From the NCBI GenBank assembly GCA_025934255.1, contig JAICYJ010000006.1, positions 18,602 to 82,601 of the forward strand: a DNA stretch of 64,000 bases, given 5' to 3'. Every line of letters starts with the position of its first letter. Within the stretch, counting starts at the first letter, position 1. This DNA is from Thermoleophilia bacterium (GTDB lineage Bacteria; Actinomycetota; Thermoleophilia; Gaiellales; JAICJC01). Positions 54,880 through 63,813 of this stretch are shown here, piece by piece. The notes under the pieces are model-generated. The model was given only the letters and a program-made list of their open reading frames with translations, searched no databases and was not told the origin of the DNA. The position numbers and the translations under genes are program-made.

Positions 54880-55677
54880 CTAGAATCGGGCTCCCGTGAG
54901 CGCCGTCGCGCAGGTGTCCTGGGGCTGCGGGCCGATCTTCGGGATCGCCTCGAACAGCAGCCGCCGCAGCTTCTCATTGTTCTCGGTGAACACCTTCACC
55001 ACGGACTCGTGGCTGACAGGTTCCACGTCGGGGTCGTCCTCCAGCCCCACGTCGTAGTCGGTGATCAGCGAGACGTTGGCGTAGCAGAGCTCAAGCTCGC
55101 GGGCCAGCCAGCCCTCCGGGTAGGCCGTCATGTTGATCACACCCCACCCCATCTGGCTGAACCAGCGGCTCTCCGACCGGGTCGAGAAGCGCGGCCCCTG
55201 GATCACCACCACCGTGCCGCCGTCGCGGATGTCGAGCCCCTGCGAACGGCCGGTCTCGAGCAGGATCTGGCGCAGCTCGGAGCAGTACGGGTCGGCGGCC
55301 GAGACGTGCGTCGTCACCGGCCCGTCGTAGAACGTGTCGGCGCGGCCGCTGGTGCGGTCGACGAACTGGTCGCAGACCACGAACGTGCCCGGCGGCAGCT
55401 CCTTGGACAGGCTGCCCGACGCGCACGGCCCGATCACCCGGCGCACGCCCAGCTCCTTCATCGCCCACAGGTTGGCCCGGTAGGGGATCGCGTGCGGCGG
55501 CAGGCTGTGGGTGCGGCCGTGGCGGGGCATGAACGCCACCCGCTTGCCGCCCACGTCGCCGACCACGAAACGGTCCGAGGTGGGGCCGTACGGCGTGTCC
55601 ACCACCACGTCCTCGGCGTCGTCGAGGAACGAGTAGAACCCCGACCCTCCGAACACCCCGATCTCGGCGCTGCTCAT
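54880..55677 (-). CDS. mtnP: S-methyl-5'-thioadenosine phosphorylase
   Basis: 265 aa from ATG 55675-55677, overlapping the upstream stop (ATGA). Phosphate-binding GGSGFYSF, FMPRHGRTHSLPPHAIPYRANLWA, GPCASGSLSKELPPGTFVV and the purine-nucleoside site VINMTAYPEGWLARELELCYA. Phosphorolyses methylthioadenosine (by-product of polyamine synthesis) to adenine and methylthioribose-1-phosphate. Purine-nucleoside phosphorylase activity is the alternative; NMT-x-YPE-x-x-LA favours MTA. Confidence 0.92.
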   Translation of the reverse strand: MSSAEIGVFGGSGFYSFLDDAEDVVVDTPYGPTSDRFVVGDVGGKRVAFMPRHGRTHSLPPHAIPYRANLWAMKELGVRRVIGPCASGSLSKELPPGTFVVCDQFVDRTSGRADTFYDGPVTTHVSAADPYCSELRQILLETGRSQGLDIRDGGTVVVIQGPRFSTRSESRWFSQMGWGVINMTAYPEGWLARELELCYANVSLITDYDVGLEDDPDVEPVSHESVVKVFTENNEKLRRLLFEAIPKIGPQPQDTCATALTGARF

Positions 55678-56060
55678 ACGTCCCCTCCCGGCGTCCAGAT
55701 GGGCGGTCGCGGCGGCGTCTCGACCGCCGGTTGGGTGTCCTTGGGCGGCTCCGGCTCCTGTCCGGCAGCGGGCGCGGACGCGGGTGAGCTGACCTCGGCG
55801 TAGGCCAGCTGCAGCTCGGAGAGCGCGCGGCGGAACTGGCGCAGATGCTCGGGCGGCAGCAGCCGTCCCACCACCGGCATCAGCGCGTCGGCGGCATCGA
55901 TCGCGAGCTGCGCCTGCTCGAGGTTGCCCTTGCGCGCGATCTCGTCGGCGGCCAGCGAGATCGCCAGCTGCGCGGTCGACAGCACCAGCTCCGGCACCGT
56001 CGGCATCCGCATCTCCTCGGCGCCGCCCGGCTCCGGTCCCTGTGCGCCCGTGTCGCTCAT
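55674..56060 (-). CDS. Small helical protein, DUF1844-like
   Basis: 128 aa from ATG 56058-56060 with GGAGGGAG upstream. Residues 18-85 are helical with VLSTAQLAISLAADEIARKGNLEQAQLAIDAADALMPVVGRLL, resembling the DUF1844 family of small actinobacterial proteins. The rest is a proline-rich tail. Overlaps both neighbours by 4 bp, tying MTA phosphorylase and the glutamate-cysteine ligase into one operon. Function unknown. Confidence 0.75.
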   Translation of the reverse strand: MSDTGAQGPEPGGAEEMRMPTVPELVLSTAQLAISLAADEIARKGNLEQAQLAIDAADALMPVVGRLLPPEHLRQFRRALSELQLAYAEVSSPASAPAAGQEPEPPKDTQPAVETPPRPPIWTPGGDV

Positions 56061-57253
56061 AGCGCTCCCTCCCTGTCCGACAGCCATTCTCCCACCGACC
56101 GCTGGTTACGCTCGACCACGTCCGGCCACAGCTCGCGCGGGTCGGCGCCATCCTCCATCAGCTCGTCCATGCGCTGCGACAGGGTCGGCTCGCGCAAGGG
56201 CGGCAGGTAGGGCGCGATGCCCAGATCGGCGGCGGTGTCTGCGACCTGGTCGAGCACCTGCTCGAGGCGCTCCAGCGCCGGGATCGAGCGGCGCGCGGCC
56301 AGGTCGATCAGCTCGCCCGACATGCCCCAGCGAATTGCTCGCCACATGTTCTCCTCGAGGTCGCGGCCGGGGTAGGCGGGCAGCGGCTCGCCGGCGTCGA
56401 AGCGGCGGGCGAAGTCGGCGGTCAGGGCCACCATCAGGCCGGACAGCGCCACGGAGCGCGCGAACTCGGGTTGCCCGTCGCAGATCCGGGTCTCGACGGT
56501 TGGATAGGCCTGGTGCGGGCGCACGCTCCACCAGATCTCCGTGTGCTCGCGGATCGAGCGCGTGTCGATCAGGAACCGGACGAACTCCGCGTACTGATCC
56601 CAGCCGGAGAAGCTGTCGGGGATGCCGCAGCGGGGGAAGAACTTGGTGAAGATCTCGGTGCGGGTGGAGTGCAGGTGGGTGTGGCGCCCCTCCAGCCATG
56701 GCGAGCTGCCGGAGAAGGCCAGCAGCTCCGGCAGCACCGAGCGAAGCGCGCTGTTGACGGCGATCGCGCGATCGGCGCCGTGGATGCCGACGTGCACGTG
56801 CAGGCCGAACGTATTGTTGCGCCAGGCCACGTAGCGCAGCGTCGACTCGACGATCGCGTAGTGCGGCGTGTCGATCACCTGCTGGTCCTCCCAGCGCGAG
56901 TACGGATGCGTGCCGGCGGCGCACAGGCGGTAGCCGAGGTCGTCGGCCAGGTCGAGCAGGTCGGCCCGGCGCTGGGCCATGGCGGCGGCGGCCTCCGCGA
57001 AGCTGCCGCACTTGCCGGTCCTGACCTCGACCTCGCTGCGGATCAGCTCCCCCGCCACCATCTCCCGCAGCGTCTGGTGCTCGCGGGCGGCCACGTCGAA
57101 CCGCTCGAAGCCGGACGTCATCTCCAGCGTGGCCGGCTCGAGGATCGCGAACTCCTCCTCGACCGCGATGGTGAAGTCCTCGGCCTGCTCGAACTGGACG
57201 CGCGCGTTCTCGAGCGCCGCCAGCGGGTCGGTGATCTTGGGCGACTCTCCCAT
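56057..57253 (-). CDS. Carboxylate-amine/glutamate-cysteine ligase, YbdK family (GCS2)
   Basis: 398 aa from ATG 57251-57253 (MGESPK), after TATCGT 10 nt upstream. Family landmarks: FTIAVEEEFAILEPATLEM at the N terminus, GTHPYSRWEDQQV, FGLHVHVGIHGADRAI (metal/ATP loop) and WWSVRPHQAYPTVETRICDGQPEF. GCS2 members form gamma-glutamylcysteine or related gamma-glutamyl amides with ATP. No glutathione synthetase is nearby. Confidence 0.9.
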   Translation of the reverse strand: MGESPKITDPLAALENARVQFEQAEDFTIAVEEEFAILEPATLEMTSGFERFDVAAREHQTLREMVAGELIRSEVEVRTGKCGSFAEAAAAMAQRRADLLDLADDLGYRLCAAGTHPYSRWEDQQVIDTPHYAIVESTLRYVAWRNNTFGLHVHVGIHGADRAIAVNSALRSVLPELLAFSGSSPWLEGRHTHLHSTRTEIFTKFFPRCGIPDSFSGWDQYAEFVRFLIDTRSIREHTEIWWSVRPHQAYPTVETRICDGQPEFARSVALSGLMVALTADFARRFDAGEPLPAYPGRDLEENMWRAIRWGMSGELIDLAARRSIPALERLEQVLDQVADTAADLGIAPYLPPLREPTLSQRMDELMEDGADPRELWPDVVERNQRSVGEWLSDREGAL

Positions 57254-57297
57254 CCGGGGCGGCACGATACCCGAGCCGCCGCCCGGTAGCAGGCCCG

Positions 57298-57669
57298 CTA
57301 CTCGGTTCGATCCTGTCGGGTCTCGTGCTCGAACCAGCTCTCGGCTCGCGTGATCCTGCTCGCGGACTCCGGCTCGATGGTCGCGCTCTCCGGCGGATCG
57401 TGGAGGGGCAGGTGCGCCGCATCCCCGGCCGAGATCGACAGCGTCACCCGGCCTGGATCGATCGAGGCGACCTGGTCGGCGGCCACGTAGTGCGGTCGAT
57501 CCTCGTAGTCGTGGAAGACGAACGGGCCGCCGCGATGGGTGATGGCAAGGCCATCGAAGATGTCCTCGTTCTCGTCACCCACGACGAGGAACACCTTCCC
57601 GACCTGCTCGCCGTCGGCTGCGTACACGGGCCAGTTGTGCTCGATCGTCTTCCAGGCAACAGTGGTCAT
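57298..57669 (-). CDS. PRC-barrel-like small protein
   Basis: 123 aa from ATG 57667-57669 preceded at 6 nt by GGAGA (a TTG two codons earlier is less likely). Residues 5-75 form a six-strand small beta domain: WPVYAADGEQVGKVFLVVGDENEDIFDGLAIT, HYVAADQVASIDPGRVTLSI, typical of PRC-barrel/DUF2171-like domains. Acidic C-terminal tail. Function unknown. Confidence 0.7.
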   Translation of the reverse strand: MTTVAWKTIEHNWPVYAADGEQVGKVFLVVGDENEDIFDGLAITHRGGPFVFHDYEDRPHYVAADQVASIDPGRVTLSISAGDAAHLPLHDPPESATIEPESASRITRAESWFEHETRQDRTE

Positions 57670-57687
57670 CGTCAATCTCCGATCAGG

Positions 57688-58944
57688 TCAGCGAAGTCTA
57701 GTGGGGAGGGTCCCTGAGATCAGGCTATCGGCGATCCGCTCCCAGCTCCAGCGGGCGCAGACCCGCTCGCGGCCGAGCAGGCCGATCGTCTTCCGGTCGG
57801 CAGCGGGCATGTCCAGGATCTCCCCGATCGCGCGTTCCAGGTCGTCGACGGAGCCGTCGAACGTGCGTGAGGCCGGCCCCAGGCCGGCCGCCACCTCGGC
57901 CAGCCCGGAGTGGTCGGAGACGACCGTCATCAGGCCGCAGCTGGCGGCCTCGGCGGCGACCATCCCGAACGCCTCCGGCAGCACGCTCGGCACCACCACC
58001 AGCTCGGCGCACGGCACCAACTGCTGCAGCTGAGCATGGTCCATGGCGCCGGTGAAGATCACGCGCTCGCCGGCCAGCGACTCCAGCCAGGCCCGGTCGG
58101 AGCCGAAGCCGACCACCACCAGCGACGTGTCCGGGTGCCGCGGCGACAGCCGCCGCCACGCGTCCAGCAGCAGGTGCACGCCCTTCTGGCGCAGCAGCTT
58201 GCCGAAGTACAGGATGAACGGGCCTGCCTGCTCGAGGCGATCGGCGGCATCCGCGTCCGGGTGCCGTTCCGGGTGGGCGCCCGGCCGGTCCGACCGCAGC
58301 AGCTCGAACAGGACCGGCAGCGAGCCTCCGTCCGGGCGGAACGCGTCCACGTCGACGCCGGGCGGGACGATCGCAATGCGGTCGAGGTACGGGCCGTCGC
58401 CCAGCAGCTCGCGGGTCACGTCCACGATGTGCTGCGACCCGGCGAACACGGCGTGCGCCGAGTCGAGCGGGCCGCGGGCCAGCTCGGTCAGGCGGCGGCT
58501 ACCGCGGATCGCGTACTCCAGCTCGGACCCGTGCAGCTTGACGGCGTACGGCGTTTCGGAGGTCGCGCAGGCGCGCTGTGCCACCGGGCCGCCCATGATG
58601 GCGTGGTTTGCCAGCACCAGGTCGGCGGGCTCGCGCTCCAGCTCGGCGGCCAGCGCCGACGCGTTCAGGTCGAGGTAGCGCTCCAGCTCGGCGTCTGAGA
58701 AGTCGCCGACCAGGCGGGCCTCGATGCCCTGGTAGCGATCGAGCACGAACGTCGGCAGCAGCGGCCCTGCCTCGGGGCGGATGATGCGCACGCGCGGGCC
58801 GAGCGGGAACAGCTCCGGGTGCGGCTCCTGGCAGAGCACGCGCACGTCGTGGCCGAGCCGCCCCCAGGCGCCGGCCACGTGCTGGGTGTAGATGTTGGAG
58901 CCGGTGCCGGCCAGCAGGTAGCCGTGCCAGAGGACGAGGTTCAC
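57688..58944 (-). CDS. Glycosyltransferase, GT4-like
   Basis: 418 aa from GTG 58942-58944. N-terminal Rossmann domain with TGSNIYTQHVAGAWGRLGHDVRVLC; C-terminal donor-binding domain with GPFILYFGKLLRQKGVHLLLDAWRRL, VIFTGAMDHAQL, and the E-x7-E donor site SVLPEAFGMVAAEAASCG. Transfers sugar from a nucleotide donor to lipid or glycan. Follows rex with 44 bp between. Confidence 0.9.
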   Translation of the reverse strand: MNLVLWHGYLLAGTGSNIYTQHVAGAWGRLGHDVRVLCQEPHPELFPLGPRVRIIRPEAGPLLPTFVLDRYQGIEARLVGDFSDAELERYLDLNASALAAELEREPADLVLANHAIMGGPVAQRACATSETPYAVKLHGSELEYAIRGSRRLTELARGPLDSAHAVFAGSQHIVDVTRELLGDGPYLDRIAIVPPGVDVDAFRPDGGSLPVLFELLRSDRPGAHPERHPDADAADRLEQAGPFILYFGKLLRQKGVHLLLDAWRRLSPRHPDTSLVVVGFGSDRAWLESLAGERVIFTGAMDHAQLQQLVPCAELVVVPSVLPEAFGMVAAEAASCGLMTVVSDHSGLAEVAAGLGPASRTFDGSVDDLERAIGEILDMPAADRKTIGLLGRERVCARWSWERIADSLISGTLPTRLR

Positions 58945-58988
58945 GACGCTCCGGCCGGTTCGCGGGGGGACACCGCCCTATTGAACCA

Positions 58989-59645
58989 CTACGTCAGGTG
59001 GAAGTAGAGCGCGTAGAGCAGGGCGGCGGCCGGGCTGGACCGGTGCACGGTAACGTCGGGCGGGGTGTCGATCAGCGCGTCCGAGTAGCTGAAGATGATC
59101 TTCACGCCGGCGTCGACCAACGCGTCCGCGGCGGGCTGCGCAGCGGCCGGCGGCACCGCCAGCACGCCCACGATGATGTTCTTCTCACGCACCATCTCGG
59201 CCAGCGTGGCCGGGTTCTGCACCGACAGCGATGAGATCTGGGTGCCGACCTTGCGCGGGTCGCTGTCGAACACGCCCGCGATGTGGAAGCCGTGGTCGGC
59301 GAAAACGGTCGACGAGGCGATCGCACGGCCCAGGTCGCCGGCGCCGATCAGGGCGATGTTGTGCTGGCCGGACGTGCGCAGGATGCCGCGGATCTCCCCG
59401 ATCAGGGAGTCGATGTTGTAGCCCACCCCGCGCTTGCCGAACTTGCCGAAGCCGGACAGGTCGCGGCGGATCTGGGTGGCGTTGACGTTGGTGTACTCGC
59501 CGATCTCCTGTGACGAGATCGAATCGCGTCCCATCTTCTTGGCCTGCGTGAGCACCTGCAGATACCGGGACAGCCGCGCGGCGACCCCCACCGTGAGTCG
59601 TTCCTGCGACAACGATTCCTCCCTGGCCATGGTTCCTTGTGACAT
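58989..59645 (-). CDS. rex: Redox-sensing transcriptional repressor Rex
   Basis: 218 aa from ATG 59643-59645, after minus-strand TACACT (59655-59660); an ATG five codons on is an alternative. Winged helix (20-80): LSRYLQVLTQAKKMGRDSISSQEIGEYTNVNATQIRRDLSGFGKFGKRGVGY. NAD(H)-binding Rossmann (85-200) with ALIGAGDLGRAIASS and a C-terminal domain-swap helix. Represses fermentative/respiratory genes when NADH is low. Half-sites CCTTGTGAC (at the start codon) and GTCACAAGG (59690-59698) may be part of its own control. Confidence 0.95.
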   Translation of the reverse strand: MSQGTMAREESLSQERLTVGVAARLSRYLQVLTQAKKMGRDSISSQEIGEYTNVNATQIRRDLSGFGKFGKRGVGYNIDSLIGEIRGILRTSGQHNIALIGAGDLGRAIASSTVFADHGFHIAGVFDSDPRKVGTQISSLSVQNPATLAEMVREKNIIVGVLAVPPAAAQPAADALVDAGVKIIFSYSDALIDTPPDVTVHRSSPAAALLYALYFHLT

Positions 59646-59702
59646 TGCACGAGCAGTGTAGCGAGCGGCTTCCCTATGCGCGTCCGCTTGTCACAAGGCT
59701 CG

Positions 59703-59963
59703 TCAGGAAGCGGACGATTGTGACGCCGCAGCAACCCGCCGCGCCAGCTCCGCCGGCTCGACGCGGTACTTGAACGCCTTGCGGCCGGCCACGTACACGA
59801 CCGGGATCTGCTCGCGGTGGAGCGCCTCCAGCTCGGCATCGCCGGTGATGTCCACCAGCTGCAGATCGAAGCCGAGCAGCTGCTGCTGGCATTCGAGCAC
59901 GTCCTTGGCGACGTCGCAGAGGTGGCAGCCGGGCGCGCCGTAGAGCACCACCGGGACGCTCAC
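59703..59963 (-). CDS. Glutaredoxin-like protein (DUF836)
   Basis: 86 aa from GTG 59961-59963, overlapping the tsaD stop (GTGA). Thioredoxin-fold with active site GAPGCHLCDVAKDVL (C-x2-C), a cis-Pro segment IPVVYVAG and a short final helix. Small cytosolic thiol-disulfide protein. Sits between tsaD and rex in the operon, thematically next to the redox sensor. Confidence 0.88.
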   Translation of the reverse strand: MSVPVVLYGAPGCHLCDVAKDVLECQQQLLGFDLQLVDITGDAELEALHREQIPVVYVAGRKAFKYRVEPAELARRVAAASQSSAS

Positions 59964-60949
59964 GCGGTGGCGTAGGCGTCGCGGGCCAGGTACTCGGGAT
60001 AGGGCAGCGCCGCGCAGAAGCGGGCGGCCGACGCGATCATGGCGGCGTTGTCGGAGCAGAGCGCGAGCGGGGCCAGCGCCAGCCGCACGCCGGCGCGCGC
60101 GCACTCCTGCTCCAGAGCGGCGCGCAGCACGCCGTTGGCCGCGACGCCGCCGACCACGGCCAGCGTGTCGCGGCCGGTCACCTCCAGCGCCCGCATCGTG
60201 CGCGACACCAGCGAGCGCACGAGCGCCCGCTGATAGGACGCGGCCAGGTCGGCGCGCCCGGCGTCGTCGCCGCCGGCGGCCAGAACGGCGGTGCGCAGGG
60301 CGGTCTTGAGTCCGCTGAAGGAGAGGTCGAGGCCCTCGCGGCCGGCCATGGCCACGGCGAACTCGTGCGCGTGGTCGTCGCCGTCGCGGGCCAGCCGCTC
60401 GAGCGCGGCGCCACCGGGATAGCCGAGGCCGAGCAGGCGCGCGCCCTGGTCGAAAGCCTCGCCGGCGGCGTCGTCGAGCGTCTGGCCGACGACGCGCATG
60501 CCGGGGCCATGGTCGTCCACCTCGGCCAGCAGCGTGTGGCCACCCGACGCCAGCAGCACCAGGAACGGCGGCGCCACCGGCTCCGGCTCCAGGTACAGCG
60601 ACGCGACGTGGCCGTGCAGGTGGCCGACTGGGATCAGCGGCAGGCGACGCGCGAAGGCCAGCGCCTTGGCGGTCGCCAGGCCGACCAGCAGCGCGCCGAT
60701 CAGGCCCGGGCCCTCGGTGACGGCGACGGCGTCGACCCGGTCGAATCCGACGCCGGCGTCCTCCAGCGCCCGTTCGACGACGGGCACGCACAGCTCCAGG
60801 TGGCGGCGCGAGGCCACCTCGGGGACGACCCCGCCGTAGCGGGCGTGCAGATCGGCCTGGGAAGCGACCACGCTCGACAGCAGCCGTCCGCCGTCGTCGA
60901 CCAGCGCGGCGGCGGTCTCGTCGCACGAGCTCTCGATCGCGAGGATCAC
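59960..60949 (-). CDS. tsaD: tRNA N6-threonylcarbamoyladenosine transferase TsaD
   Basis: 329 aa from GTG 60947-60949, overlapping the rimI stop (GTGA). ASKHA fold: AIESSCDETAAALVD, metal-binding His110 and His114 (GHLHGHVAS), LASGGHTLL, SFSGLKTALR, VVGGVAANGVLR, and SDNAAMIA. With TsaB and TsaE it makes t6A37 in ANN-decoding tRNAs. Slightly shorter than the common 335-345 aa. The plain HxxxH pair and flanking motifs are intact. Confidence 0.97.
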   Translation of the reverse strand: MILAIESSCDETAAALVDDGGRLLSSVVASQADLHARYGGVVPEVASRRHLELCVPVVERALEDAGVGFDRVDAVAVTEGPGLIGALLVGLATAKALAFARRLPLIPVGHLHGHVASLYLEPEPVAPPFLVLLASGGHTLLAEVDDHGPGMRVVGQTLDDAAGEAFDQGARLLGLGYPGGAALERLARDGDDHAHEFAVAMAGREGLDLSFSGLKTALRTAVLAAGGDDAGRADLAASYQRALVRSLVSRTMRALEVTGRDTLAVVGGVAANGVLRAALEQECARAGVRLALAPLALCSDNAAMIASAARFCAALPYPEYLARDAYATA

Positions 60950-61404
60950 GCCACCGGCTCCGGGTCGCGCCACATGATCAGGGCGTCCTCCCGGTTGTCG
61001 GTGTAGTAGCCGCGGCGGACGCCGGTCTCGACGAAGCCGAGGTCGCGGTAGAGGCCGATGGCGCTGTCGTTGGAGACCCGCACCTCGAGCGTGTAGCCGC
61101 GGTCGATGTCCTCGCCGGTCAGCTCGAACAATCGCTCCAGCATCTGCCGGGCGACGCCGCGGCCGCGCCAGGGCGCGTCGACGGCGACGTTCATGACGTG
61201 CCAGGCGTCGACGTAGCGGGCCACGATCAGGTAGCCGAGCATGTCCTCGCCCTGGAAGGCGCCCAGGCAGATGCCGCTGGGCTTGGACAGCTCGCCGGCG
61301 AACATCGACCGCGACCACGGGGTCGGGTAGGCGCGGCGCTCGATCCGCTCGATGGCATCGAGATCGACCGGGCGCAGCGGCCGCACGTCGACGGCGGTCA
61401 TCAT
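60946..61404 (-). CDS. rimI: Ribosomal-protein-S18-alanine N-acetyltransferase RimI-like
   Basis: 152 aa from ATG 61402-61404 overlapping the tsaB stop (ATGA). GNAT fold with LDAIERIERRAYPTPWSRSMFAGEL (RimI N-terminal signature), MNVAVDAPWRGRGVARQML (motif A) and LEVRVSNDSAIGLYRDLGFVETGVRRGYY. Position between tsaB and tsaD is the classic one for rimI. Confidence 0.93.
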   Translation of the reverse strand: MMTAVDVRPLRPVDLDAIERIERRAYPTPWSRSMFAGELSKPSGICLGAFQGEDMLGYLIVARYVDAWHVMNVAVDAPWRGRGVARQMLERLFELTGEDIDRGYTLEVRVSNDSAIGLYRDLGFVETGVRRGYYTDNREDALIMWRDPEPVA

Positions 61405-62024
61405 GAGGCGGCCCTCGCGGGGGGCGACCGGTCGGCGTCCGGCGCGCGCACGTAGAGTGGCTCGGGCGCGGCCCAGAGCTTCGACAGCGACGCGTGGTGG
61501 CGGGCCCAGGGCGTATGCAGCGGCGACGCGTCCGGCGCGATCACGGCGGCCGGCTCCAGCAGCTCGCGGTAGCGGACGGCGCCGTCGCCGGCCAGCGAGG
61601 TGCCGGGCGCGATCAGCTCGGCCAGGTGCGCGGGCGCGATCGCGCACAGGTCGATGCCCGCCCCCTTGCAGAACACCTCGCCGCGGCGGGCGTCGATGCA
61701 GGCCACGTCCACGCTGTCGCCGCAGAGCAGGGCGTCGAGCGTGCCGACGCCGTGCACCGGCACGGACAGGGCGAAGCCAAGCGCGCGGGCCGACGCCAGC
61801 CCGATCCGCAGCCCGGTGAAGGTGCCGGGACCGGTGCCGACCACGATCGCGTCCAGCTGCGACGGCTCGACGGCGGCCGTGCGCATCAGGTGGTCGACGT
61901 CATCGAGCAGGTGCTGGGCGGCGGTGGAGCGGCCGGCGGTGGCCGACTCGGCCAGCACATCGCCATCCCGCCACAGGCAGGCGGTTGCGGTGTCAGTCGC
62001 GGTATCGAGCGAGAGCAGCAGCAA
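61401..62024 (-). CDS. tsaB: tRNA t6A biosynthesis protein TsaB
   Basis: 207 aa from TTG 62022-62024, overlapping tsaE by 32 bp. ASKHA-type paralogue of TsaD without metal histidines: LSLDTATDTATACLW, VVGTGPGTFTGLRIGLASARALG (the GPGSFTGLR signature), VDVACIDARRGEVFC. Scaffold protein of the threonylcarbamoyl-transferase complex. Confidence 0.95.
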   Translation of the reverse strand: MLLLSLDTATDTATACLWRDGDVLAESATAGRSTAAQHLLDDVDHLMRTAAVEPSQLDAIVVGTGPGTFTGLRIGLASARALGFALSVPVHGVGTLDALLCGDSVDVACIDARRGEVFCKGAGIDLCAIAPAHLAELIAPGTSLAGDGAVRYRELLEPAAVIAPDASPLHTPWARHHASLSKLWAAPEPLYVRAPDADRSPPARAAS

Positions 62025-62472
62025 GGGCGTTCAACAGACCCGAATCGTCGCAGGACAGCGTGATCAGCCTAGCATCGCCCTGCAGATGGTCGATGTCCAC
62101 CGTGACACGCGGATCCGGCAGCAGCCCGGCCCCGGCGTCGGGCCACTCGACGAACGCGATCGCATCCTCGAAGTAGGGCTCGAGGTCGGCCCATTCCTCG
62201 ATGGTGATGCCGCTGGAGCGGTAGAGGTCGAGGTGCGCGACGCTGACGCCGTTCGCAACGTACCGGTTGCCGACCGTGTAGGTGGGACTGGTGACCGGCT
62301 GCGCAACCCCGAGCGCACGCGCCGCGCCGCGCACGAAGGCGGTCTTCCCCACCCCCAGCTCGCCGCGCAGCCAGACCGAATCTCCCGGCTCGAGCCGCGC
62401 CGCCACCTCGGCCGCGATCGCCTCGGTATCGGCCGGCGACAGGGATGTGAGGGGACGGTCAGCCACGGCCAC
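61993..62472 (-). CDS. tsaE: tRNA t6A biosynthesis ATPase TsaE
   Basis: 159 aa from GTG 62470-62472. P-loop GELGVGKT, PVTSPTYTVGN, HLDLYR and the acidic FVEWPD end typical of the family. ATPase that resets the TsaBD complex. First gene of the minus-strand cluster tsaE-tsaB-rimI-tsaD-glutaredoxin-like, followed by rex; starts at a site lacking a clear Shine-Dalgarno, with TAAGGT just upstream. Confidence 0.95.
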   Translation of the reverse strand: MAVADRPLTSLSPADTEAIAAEVAARLEPGDSVWLRGELGVGKTAFVRGAARALGVAQPVTSPTYTVGNRYVANGVSVAHLDLYRSSGITIEEWADLEPYFEDAIAFVEWPDAGAGLLPDPRVTVDIDHLQGDARLITLSCDDSGLLNALAAALARYRD

Positions 62473-62772
62473 CGACCTTAGCCAGCGGCCAGGGATGAGG
62501 TGTCAAACACCGCCCCAGCCACCGTGGCACTTCGGCACCGGTCTGGCGCAGATGCGCGACCGCACCGTGACAGCGGTTCATGGAGAACAGGCGCTTCGCC
62601 CAATTATTGGAGTCAAACACCGACCGCGCGGTGTCGGCATCTCGGCACGCCCCCGTGACCGGTCGCGGCCGAGCCGTGACGCCGTCCGGCGCGGGCGAGA
62701 GCGTGTCGGAGCCTGCTGAAGGACTCCTGCCGCCGTCGGTCGGCTAGGGGAAGCGGCGCGGAAAGCGAGCGC
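62473..62772. other. 300-bp spacer with small inverted repeats
   Basis: No convincing gene. Contains two copies of GTCAAACACCG (about 62511 and 62613); the first is embedded in GGTGT-CAA-ACACC, a perfect small palindrome, and the second is followed by CCGACCGCG-CGGTGTCGG, which can fold back. Several CCGTGACG/CCGTGACAG words like those near 43090 occur here too. The AT-rich CCAATTATTGG segment near 62600 might be part of a promoter. Confidence 0.4.
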
Positions 62773-63054
62773 CTAATAGGGAAGCGTCCCGGCGGCGTTT
62801 TCGATCATCCCTACGGCTACGGGAACTCCGAGAAGTGAGGGGAGTGCCATCGCTGCGATTGCCACTCGCAGGCGGGCTGGGAGTCGCCGGTTGAGGAAGG
62901 CGATAGCGGTCGCCGGCGCCGCCAGGATCGTCGCCGCGCCGAGCAGGCAATACCAGAGCAGGACGAAGGAAGGCGACCAGTCGTACGGCCCACGGATGAC
63001 GATCAGGACGAGCGCCGTTGCGAGGCACGCGAGCGAAGCCAAGGCAAATCTCAT
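62773..63054 (-). CDS. Small three-helix membrane protein, hypothetical
   Basis: 93 aa from ATG 63052-63054. Three hydrophobic segments: residues 2-20, 30-53 and 64-85. No motif recognised. Isolated gene; no Shine-Dalgarno evident, and ATAC/TACTTG lies close to the start. Codon use is less biased than in neighbours, so it may be recent or not expressed. Confidence 0.5.
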   Translation of the reverse strand: MRFALASLACLATALVLIVIRGPYDWSPSFVLLWYCLLGAATILAAPATAIAFLNRRLPARLRVAIAAMALPSLLGVPVAVGMIENAAGTLPY

Positions 63055-63126
63055 GTGCCAAGTATCTGCGCGGCCGTCCGATTGCGATAGTGACCGCCTC
63101 GTCGGGGCGGTGTTCCCGGCCCCCGC

Positions 63127-63813
63127 CTAGAACTGAAAGGTCAGCTGAGCGTCGTCGAGCTCGGGCTCGGACGCCGGCGCGGCGGCCGCCGACATCGGCG
63201 CCGGCTGGGGTGCGGCTTCGGCCGCGGCACCGCCGCCTGCCAGAAGCGCCGGCAGCGCCGCGAAGTCGCTTCGCAGCATGTCCAGCATCGCCGGCGTGTA
63301 GAGCGCCGCCGCCGGGTGATAGATGGGGAACAGCTGCACGGTGACCGCGCCGAACGTGTGCTCCTGGGCGCGTCCCCGCACCCGCGTGATGCCGAGCGGG
63401 CTGCCGGAGAGCAGCTTCGTGGCGAAGTTCCCCAACGTGCAGATCACCCGGGGCCGGATCAGCTGGATCTGGTCGTACAGGTAGCCCTGGCACGATTCGA
63501 TCTCGGCCGGGAGCGGGTCACGGTTCCCCGGTGGCCGGCACTTCAGCACGTTGGCGATGTACACCTGCTCTCGCGACAGCCCGATCTCCTCAAGCAGCGT
63601 CTCCAGCAATCGGCCTGCCTGGCCGACGAACGGGATCCCCTGCTTGTCCTCGTGGAAGCCGGGAGCCTCGCCCACGAACATCAGGTCGGCGTCGGGCTCT
63701 CCACTGCCGACCACCACCTGGGTACGGCTGCCGGCCAGGGCGCACCGCTCACAGCCCGCCCATTCCGCCGCCCGCCGCTCCAGTTCCTGACGTCGCGTGT
63801 CCGCATCGACCAC
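63127..63813 (-). CDS. Uracil-DNA glycosylase, family 4-like (Fe-S)
   Basis: 228 aa from GTG 63811-63813. Four iron-sulfur cysteines: Cys21 and Cys24 (AGCERCALA), Cys92 and Cys108 (NVLKCRPPGNRDP...ESC). Active-site motif GEAPGFHEDKQGIPFVGQAG and a C-terminal HPAAAL loop, all diagnostic for the family. Removes uracil from DNA. C-terminal alanine/proline-rich tail (about 40 residues) beyond the catalytic domain ends in LDDAQLTFQF, a possible interaction peptide. Confidence 0.94.
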   Translation of the reverse strand: MVDADTRRQELERRAAEWAGCERCALAGSRTQVVVGSGEPDADLMFVGEAPGFHEDKQGIPFVGQAGRLLETLLEEIGLSREQVYIANVLKCRPPGNRDPLPAEIESCQGYLYDQIQLIRPRVICTLGNFATKLLSGSPLGITRVRGRAQEHTFGAVTVQLFPIYHPAAALYTPAMLDMLRSDFAALPALLAGGGAAAEAAPQPAPMSAAAAPASEPELDDAQLTFQF

